Assembly (NCBI RefSeq): GCF_000090795.2
Contig: NW_003546242.1
Span: 378,755 to 442,754, forward strand
From: Amphimedon queenslandica
Lineage: Eukaryota > Porifera > Demospongiae > Haplosclerida > Niphatidae
Length of the DNA stretch: 64,000 nt
Reading direction: 5' to 3'
In this document: piece by piece, positions 57,401-64,000 of the stretch
Numbering within the stretch: the stretch's first letter is position 1
How the letters are laid out: the number at the start of each line of letters is the position of its first letter
The notes under the pieces: generated by a model
Databases searched by the model: none
What the model was told of the DNA's origin: nothing
What the model saw: only the letters and a program-made list of their open reading frames with translations
Position numbers and translations under genes: made by a program

Positions 57401-60400
57401 TTAATTTTGCTGGCCAAATCATGTCTAGTACTTTTACTGTGCTGTGTACTTCTCATGGAATCTTTAATTAATGACCTTGAATGGGTCACGTTAGTGGATT
57501 TATCATTTAAAAAGAGTTTATATTCTGGTGCATTTTCATCTTGCATCCTATTGCTCAGATCTGAATATTTACAAGTATGTGAATTGGGCTTAACATAATC
57601 ACAATCCTCATTACTGCTAACGTCACTTTCTAACTTCTCTTCTTTCATAGATACGTCGGTGGACACAGAACTAACTGGAGGTTGGAGAAAAGACAACCTA
57701 TCTAATTTCAGTGGTTTTCCTTTCCAAGCTATAGATATTTTTGGACGACCATCAGTAGAATGAAGAAGTGCCTCAGGCTCATTGTCTTCCTATAAAGATA
57801 TGAGTACAGTAACTTTAACAATAAATATGACATGCAATGTAATTTTCAGTTTCACAACATGCATAAAACATTACCAATTGTTTCTCATCCCTCTCACTTG
57901 TATCACTAGTACCGGTAGGTGTCTGTACATCAGATTGTTCAATAAGTGTTTCAGCTATACAAGTAGGTAATGCTTCCATTTGCTCCTGAAAATCTGATGC
58001 TGCTAATTGCGATGCAATACATGCAGGTGGAGACGGTTGCATTGAAAAGTTGGCTACTTCATCATTCTCATCCTCATCGTATGTAATAATTACTTTGGGT
58101 TCTTTTCTAACGTTCTTATTACTTAAATAAACACTATCACTATCAATCTTGGAAGTCCCCTCCAATTTTGATTTATGAACACTTTTATTGATTGTAACGG
58201 CAGATTCAAAGTCACTTTCATCTTCCTTACTCATACTTTCATCATCAAGCTTTTTAGCTAATTTAATCTTTTCGGTACTCACCGATAATGGGGCACCACC
58301 ACAGCTCTTGTCTTTCAGCGTATTGCTATCACTCTTAGTTCTAACACAAGTGGAGCAGTCATCATCACTTTTACTACTGGTTGAACACTTTCTAATTTTT
58401 TTGGTTTTCCTTTTCTGCTTTTCTTCAGGCTGCTTCTTATGCCGAGGATTTTCTGTATCACTGGAACTATACTCTCTTGAAGAAAACTGTGATCTCTTCC
58501 TTTCTTCTTTGTCAATGCGCCTTTCCCTTTCCCTTTCTCTTTTCTTAGAAAATTCTCTCAAATCATCTTCATAGTCTCCACTTCCTACTCCATATTGAGA
58601 ATAGTGTCTAGGTGCAACTTCGGCAGCACGAACATCATATGATCTGTAACCATAATAATCAGGCTCAACGTACTGATAACTGTAATAGTCAAGTGGAGGA
58701 CGAGGTAGCCCTGGCAATACAGCAAAAGGTCGATGTCTCATTAATGATTTTGCAGTTGTTGGAGGAGGCCTGGAATAAAACGATTGTGATTGTCCATCCA
58801 TGCTTTCAAGGTGCGTAAAAAATGCTGCTTTAGCATCTCTGTTAGCGAAATCAGCCTAAAAAAGTAAGGAAATGCAGTGATAAATAATTAAGCCAACAAG
58901 GTTGATGAGCTTCAAACTCCATTTTCATTTTTATGCAATTCACTAAGCTACATGTACATGTCCATCTAATTCACGAAAATTGCAAAAAATAATTAAAAAG
59001 TCAATGCACATGAAGAAGAGTGCAAGTTAGACTTAATTCATTATTTTCACCAAGGTTGGGATAAAGGACATGTACATGGATAAGTACTAAGCAGGCCTTC
59101 ATCTAGGATATTATACAAGGGGGCAGGATTAAAAATATCTCAATGAAGGGGGTCACTAATATTTTTTATTGTGCATGCACAATATGTGCTCACAACACTT
59201 ATACAATGTACTGCTGGAGTGATAATTAATATGAATATACATGTAATTATGTTAATACATGTAAGTCAATCAAGGGGGCGAGTGCCCCCCTCCCCGTCCC
59301 CCTCTAAATGAAGCCCTGCTAAGTACAATAAAAGAACATGCACTTAAACTTATAAGTGCTGCATGTACACATACATGTACAAGTAAAGTTTTACACTTAT
59401 AGTACATAAGAACAAATACAAGTACCATAAAAATGTCATTAAGTAGAAGTACACTCTGAGTCCAATTTATTATAAATTTTCTGTGCATTGAAGGAGTAAA
59501 CATGAAACTTGCACACAAAGACTCAGTTACACTTACATGTACATACATGCACGTACCAGCATATGCCAGATTAACATGTACATGTATTTGGTAATACACT
59601 ATGTGTAGTACAATAAGTGCTCTAGAGGAGTGTATACTTACATGTATATAAAAATTGACAGTAAATTGTACTTTACATAAAATAATAAACGCATAAATGT
59701 ATGCATGTATTTTACACAGCATTATTGTCATTTGTGTGGGGCATCATCTATCCAAAACTTTCTAAACATAAATGGCCATCCTTGCAAGCTACATGTACCA
59801 TGATGTTCTAACTACTATACCAATCAAGTAGAGAAATCAGACTTTATCTATTACTCCATTTTTCACTTTGACCCATCATACCATATAAGTAGAAAATGCA
59901 ACATAAGCTAATGTACATGTAAATGTATTTACTATCTGCAGCCAAGAACTTTATTTGTGCTTACAAGTATAAACTTCTAAAAAATTTTCAACACAATGCA
60001 ACTGTACATAGGCATTGACATAGTAAAGAGAATAAAATATCTTACCATAATCTTTGAATGTGTGTTGCAAATAAAACTTCCTTTCACACTGCTCAATGCA
60101 TCCTTTGCTTCATCAACTTTATCAAACTGAACCATTGCAGTATAAGTCGATCGATCAATGCCAATACGCACAACAGTTCCATACTTAGAAAAGTGTGACT
60201 TTACTTGCGTCTCATTAAGAGAAGCATCAATTCCATCAATCCATAAAACCTTACTTGGAGTACCTTTACCAAATCCAACCTAAAAAATATAAAAATGAAA
60301 AAGAACAAAAGCTAAATCATAACAGTACATGCACAGCAATAAGAGAGCTACATGTTCATTGTATACAGTAAATCCATAAAGTGGAAAAGCTATTTAGTGT

Positions 60401-60872
60401 GCCAGTAAAAATGAATACTTACATGTGAAATAAATACATGTACACGTAATACCATATAGCAGTTTTTTCGAGGGTAATAATTTTTGTGAATGACCTGTAT
60501 CAGGAGGTTCAAGGAAATAATTTTTGCAACTGCCTACTTTACTACCATCTAATACCTTATTAAATAGATTTTCAAGGAATTTTATTTTGCAAATCTTAAG
60601 AAATTTGCAAAATTTGTTATTCTAAAAAAACCTGGCTATGTGGTAGTATATACATGTAAATAGTCATTAATAGCACATGTACACATACATACAAGCATGA
60701 GCAGCAAAATAAGGGGATTTCATGTACATGCACATATCAATCTTACCCTAATTCTGTTTCGTCCCAGTTGTGCACCATCCATTGCTTTCTTAGCGTTAAT
60801 AGCACTAAGAAGATTAAAAAAAAGTACAAATCCATAGGTAGCATTTCCACTCATCTTCTTTATCTCTACATC
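54456..60872 (-). CDS. SPEN: SPEN / split-ends family RNA-binding corepressor (3' part)
   Basis: Exons in transcript order: 60872-60747, 60279-60046, 58855-57875, 57789-55873, 55816-55702, 55364-55078, 54602-54456. They sum to 1269 codons with no break. The first two exons finish one RRM (YGFVLFFNLLSAINAKKAMDG, then RIRVGFGKG) and give a full next one (KVLWIDGID, GIDRSTYTAMVQFD, then ADFANRDAKAAFF). This run is characteristic of SPEN rather than RBM15. The long middle is charged and Ser/Arg-rich, including tandem RSP-type decapeptides. The last three exons are the SPOC domain (YPVVWQGSLSLKNDAALLQF, CLLLGLPCGLDSYD, LKQAAGIIN, LHIFPPCQFSRSHLS). Known role: a nuclear corepressor linking RNA or transcription factors (Notch and nuclear-receptor pathways) to SMRT/NCoR-type complexes. 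The 5' exons with the first RRMs lie beyond the window or were not found. It is much shorter than vertebrate SPEN. Confidence 0.9.
55422..55642. mobile_element. TIR element, TACCTTAAGGCCAC family (SPEN intron)
   Basis: The left end TACCTTAAGGCCACTATTAT mirrors the right end AATAAGTGGCTTTAAGGTA, 221 bp apart. Internal repeats of AAAATTAGTACTTGCA and its complement form further arms. It is non-coding, sits between the first two SPOC exons, and is a different family from the CCATATAGCGG elements. Confidence 0.75.
56490..56990 (-). repeat. In-frame 30-bp minisatellite coding RSP decapeptides in SPEN
   Basis: About 16-17 consecutive 30-bp units in exon 57789-55873 code variants of RSPVSGRSQR. Substitutions are A/V/F/S/L at the fourth to sixth positions, with one shortened unit. 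Units are well conserved at the DNA level, so expansion is recent. The composition resembles RS domains of splicing-linked proteins and offers many SR-kinase or proline-directed phosphorylation sites. The complementary strand is also open across much of the array, which is a by-product of the repeat. Confidence 0.85.
59090..59320. mobile_element. Short TIR element, AGCAGGGCTTCAT family (SPEN intron)
   Basis: The left end AAGCAGGCCTTCATCTAGG mirrors the right end AATGAAGCCCTGCT; AAGTAC flanks both sides as a possible target duplication. The interior includes a G-run and a C-run (AAGGGGGCGAGTGCCCCCC). Non-coding. Confidence 0.55.
60450..60645. mobile_element. MITE, CCATATAGC family (SPEN intron)
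   Basis: The left end TACCATATAGCAGTTTTTTC mirrors the right end AAAAAACCTGGCTATGTGGTA. About 196 bp, AT-rich and non-coding, between two RRM exons. Confidence 0.7.
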
Positions 60873-61259
60873 CTAAAAAAGTAATAAACAAGTACATGCC
60901 ATGCCTTGCAGTAATCTTTAATGGGAACACACTTACATGTACTATAAATAACACAAAGAAATTTGGAATGTCACATGTCTATAAATATCAACGCTAATTT
61001 TTAATTTCATAGCCTGGACAGCCTTATGGAAGCATGTACATCAAGAAATAGAAAAAAGCAACCACACCAAGTTGCGCTATAAAGTAAAATGTACATTGTA
61101 CATTGTAGACTTAATGATGAAAAAAAAGCTTAGTATATGTATATAAGTGCACCACTACCTTGCATGCTAGAATTTCTTCAAGACTTACAGAGATTTCCTT
61201 AATTTTCTAGCACTGCCAAAAAAAGTCTTTAAACAGTACTCTCTGTTTCACATTGCTGT

Positions 61260-62990
61260 AAAAAATTTTTTGTCCCACTGTACACAGGTGTTATACTGGG
61301 AAATTTTAATGTCACTTCATTAATGAATATACTTGGAATGTTGTTATCATTATGTGACAGGATTATTTCAAAAGCTATCCTCACAATCATAGGTCATGAT
61401 GCTATGGAAGTAGTTGATGCTTTTACTCAAACACTGGCTATGATGGTGGGTGTAAGGCTGCTGTTCACAGTCTCCATAGACTATTTGCTGATAAAGACAC
61501 TGAAGCATTCCTCCTGGTAAATGCCTCAAATACCTTTAATTTCTTCAAGAGAAATGTATGTAATACCTTATACATGTACATGTACATATAGGTACGTTCA
61601 TCTTTTGGTTTTGTACTGGTGAACACTACTCATAGGGATTTGATTTATACATGCATATTGATGGAGAAGCTATAATTTCTTAAGAATGTACCAAGACCTA
61701 CCAGCCAACACCATGTAGTCAGTCTAAGTTGTATTCCATTCATTCTAAAAATGTCAAGGCATGGTATGGTGATGATTCCTTTGTTTGTGTATCTACAGTC
61801 ACAGTGGCACAGATTCCCAGAAGTTGGTCCCACTACTTCAAATACATGCTTCCTTGTGAAAGTGGATGAAAACAGATATATATTCCATGATACTGTTGTC
61901 ATAATTACATGTGTCAATAAAATGGACAAAGATTGGGTTGATGAGTTACATGTATCTACTCTCACTGAACTGTCGAAGTTCAATCCTCAGGCTCAATACT
62001 CGGCACTGAGGCACTCAGTTGTGGCTGATTCAGTAATTAAAATTAAAATGATCTCTACTGATATTGGTCCTCTTCTTTAGCCCTTTGCAGAATCTTTCAG
62101 ACTTCAATTACTGCCGTCCCTGACATATAATGAGCCCCCTATTAAGTTTAAGAAATCTTTGTTCTTTTTCTCTACCATGTCGGGTTTACCTAATCCTCCC
62201 TCATTCAATACCAAAACTCTGAACCTGTCTGTATGCACATTGTGAGCCTCGTTGTTTCTCAGTGTACTATACTGAGATACCAATTCATCCTACAGGCTAC
62301 AAAATAGAATCTCTGTTGTTTATCAAAAACCATCCATTATGAAAACCGTCAGTTCACCAAAAAATTTGTCTGAATTCATTCTATCCACAATTCTTCCTTC
62401 TCATTGTCTTTTTAATGGATATTGAATATTCTCTGTTTACATTATGGCATTCAACCCTCATCTTGGTGGTTTCACTATTATATGGTGCAATGGTATTCAT
62501 GACTTATTGCTTTTCTCTTTGATGAGGTCTGTAATAGTGTTATGATAAAAATTCCCTTGCAATCACTATCTAGAAAGCCTCCGCACCTCACTTTTGCCAT
62601 TCAAACTGACGATGAAACATGTAGATTGGAAATTAGAGTTGAAAGATTCTGGGACTGTTAATTCATATCTACATGCATTTTTTGATGCAAGGACATTCTA
62701 TCCTACTGCATGTTCTTGCTGTAAACAACCCATCCTACATCAATGCTAGGATTGCCATAAACGTGACAAGAGGTGTCTTTAGATAGAGTCATGCGACGGA
62801 AATATGAATGTTCATTCCTCTCATCTTTTCCATCTATGGAGGTATATGGAACCTCCAGCCACAGTCTTTGTAGGAGAACAGCATTTCATCTTACTGTTAA
62901 GGGGAAGGCTTTTCATACTTCTGTTCTTCTATAGATCTGTTTATTATTTGCCCTCAATCATTCAGCTGTTTTATGCCTTCATAGTATCCA
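61260..62990 (+). pseudogene. Degenerate reverse-transcriptase-type retroelement relic
   Basis: Broken plus-strand frames follow in order. Near 61490-61560 is DKDTEAFLLVNASNTFNFF, resembling the RT motif around DADNAFNSLNR in several invertebrate retroelements. Near 61860-62080 are WVDELHVSTLTELSKFNPQA and ALRHSV, resembling the downstream (thumb/RH-side) part of the same proteins. Next come LLPSLT and, after 62600, HAFFDARTFYPTA, which resembles their C-terminal region. At least four stops or frame changes interrupt it, and the catalytic FADD-type motif is not visible. So this is a dead copy, probably inserted in an upstream SPEN intron. The match is from remembered family patterns; a translated search would confirm it. 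Confidence 0.5.
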
Positions 62991-62999
62991 CAAGTAAAT

Positions 63000-63275
63000 A
63001 AAAAACATTAAAAATGGAAAAGTAGTAGGATTGAAGTGGAAAAAAGTAAAGCAACAAGAGGGTACTTGCAAACTGGTGAGGTGAAAATCCTACACCATTG
63101 CATGAAAGACATAGCTTCATAGTTAACATATAGTAAGTAATTTACAATAATTTTGGGTGCTATTCTTTATGCAATGGTATAGGATTTTTTACCTCACCAG
63201 TTTGCAACTACCCTCTTGTTTCTTTACTTTTTTCCACTTCAATCCCACTACTTTTCCATTTTTAATGTTTTTTAT
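63000..63275. mobile_element. Foldback element, CTCACCAGTTTGCAA family, full copy
   Basis: The left arm 63000-63105 (AACATTAAAAATGGAAAAGT, GGATTGAAGTGGAAAAAAGT, CAAACTGGTGAGGT) is the near-perfect reverse complement of the right arm 63169-63275. The arms are about 105 bp with a spacer of some 60 bp. No coding frame. A single-arm relative lies at 43452-43552 in SCAPER. Confidence 0.85.
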
Positions 63276-63703
63276 TTACTTTTTTCCATTCTTTTTTCTT
63301 AAATTAATAAATTCCTTTCTATTAAGATTCTGTGGTTAGGTTAATTATATTTATGCTGATCACGTGTGTATAAATTAAAATGGTGTCAAACCACAAACCC
63401 ACTCGGTGCTGCAGCTGGAATTTGTCTTCCATCCATAGTTCTCTGTCTTGGCTTCTTTTTGAAGCCACATGTCCAGTCCTTGACCCAAACTCAAAAGAAT
63501 GATCTACGTGTAAAAGCCAACTCAAGCGGTTCTCTGGTTTAAAAGATTTCCATGTTGATAGAAGAAAGATGAAAGAAGAAAAGTCTGACAAATTTTGCAG
63601 ATTTGAATTTGGGGCTATTCTCTAGATATGCTCCCACTACATTATAATCCACTTTAAAGGGTAACTTCAGTGCATTTTTGAGATATTTTTTTTATTTGCT
63701 TAA
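63276..63703. other. Unassigned sequence
   Basis: A minus-strand frame at 63322-63591 (89 codons, with LSWLLHVDHSFEFGSRTG) is open but has no splice context or family likeness I recognise. Because it lies between two foldback elements, upstream of the visible SPEN exons, it could be intronic. Confidence 0.4.
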
Positions 63704-64000
63704 TATGATTGCCTGACCATACTAATGATGTGTTCCAACTCCCATTGTCTGAAAAAAATTATTCACTGAGATATGAACCTTCAAAAATGCCCATTTTTCC
63801 TTTCTGCCAGGTTACTTCCTGTCGGTGGGTGTGGCTAAACGTGACGTCACTAGAGGGATAGCTGTAGCTAAATCCATTCCTTTATAGGGGGAAATAATCC
63901 TTTATTCTCATGGCTTGTAATGTAATAGCACTAATTTAAACATTGGGATCATTAGCTTTCATTATTCTAAGCATAAAACTGTAAGAAAAGTACACAAAAT
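63704..64000. mobile_element. Long foldback element, copy 2 (cut by window end)
   Basis: GCCTGACCATACTAATGATG, AAAATGCCCATTTTTCC, TACTTCCTGTCGGTGGGTGT and TTCATTATTCTAAGCAT match copy 1 (1497-2067) in the same order. Only the left arm up to about the centre is inside the window. Confidence 0.8.

Noticed and set aside
56508-57422. Open frames on both strands and other frames through the SPEN RS repeats
   Set aside because: A repeat of 30 bp keeps every frame free of stops. Only the minus-strand RS frame fits the SPEN exon with splice sites and SPOC downstream.
59270-59731. 153-aa minus-strand frame
   Set aside because: Rich in Cys, His and Val from ACATGT tracts and ending in a TIR element. 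No splice context or family likeness, so it is treated as intronic noise.
54456-60872. RBM15 instead of SPEN
   Set aside because: The DFANR...AFF linker after the last RRM, the KKAMDG...GFGKG RRM and the LKQAAGIIN-type SPOC follow SPEN. RBM15 has only a short middle region.
1-64000. tRNA and rRNA genes
   Set aside because: No cloverleaf with paired A and B boxes and no conserved rRNA block was found by eye. A tRNAscan or Infernal run would be decisive.

Overview
This is animal nuclear DNA. Genes are split by many short GT-AG introns, and one gene is a LIM-homeodomain (Islet) factor. Gene spacing is tight, introns are AT-rich, a tandem pair encodes beta-helix/multi-pass membrane proteins, and several transposon families recur. 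Together these suggest a sponge, most likely a demosponge of the Amphimedon type. The organism call is inference from gene content and compactness, not from a database match.

Layout. 1-1329: repeated intergenic or intronic DNA. 1330-4559 (+): 3' part of an Ig-domain membrane receptor. 4746-5311 (+): small two-exon orphan gene. 5496-8009 (-): SSR2 (TRAP-beta), head to head with 8144-11591 (+), a G-protein beta-5 gene. 12136-12384 (-): small acidic protein. About 12690-13845: a LINE with PHD-type ORF1, interrupted by an assembly gap. 13846-17292: no confident gene. 17293-21060 (+) and 21232-26844 (+): two tandem relatives combining a signal peptide, a beta-helix ectodomain, a Cys-rich module and a multi-pass membrane domain; one is intronless and the other has 20 exons. 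27074-28555 (+): intronless secreted sulfatase. 28745-33361 (-): ceramide transfer protein CERT1, head to head with 33865-37702 (+), HMG-CoA reductase. 38102-39178 (-): mitoribosomal protein of the MRPS30/mL65 type, head to head with 39398-51198 (+), SCAPER. 51405-53914 (+): Islet LIM-homeobox gene. 54456 to at least 60872 (-): 3' part of SPEN (RRM, RS-rich repeats, SPOC). 61260-64000: retroelement relic and foldback elements, probably inside a SPEN intron.

Genes working together. HMGCR (mevalonate/sterol synthesis) and CERT1 (ER-to-Golgi ceramide transport) share a 503-bp divergent control region. That region holds two nested palindromes with four CACGTG E-boxes, so joint lipid-linked control is a reasonable hypothesis. 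SSR2/GNB5 and MRPS30-like/SCAPER are further close head-to-head pairs. SSR2, CERT1, HMGCR and SCAPER all act at or near the ER, but I see no sign that this clustering is more than chance.

Repeats. Introns and intergenic DNA, but not exons, are full of the self-complementary hexamer tract (ACATGT)n. There are also at least four families of short inverted-repeat elements (MITE-like or foldback). Exon coordinates were read by eye from splice consensus, frame continuity and family similarity. For SSR2, GNB5, the 20-exon beta-helix gene and Islet the summed exon lengths give an uninterrupted frame.
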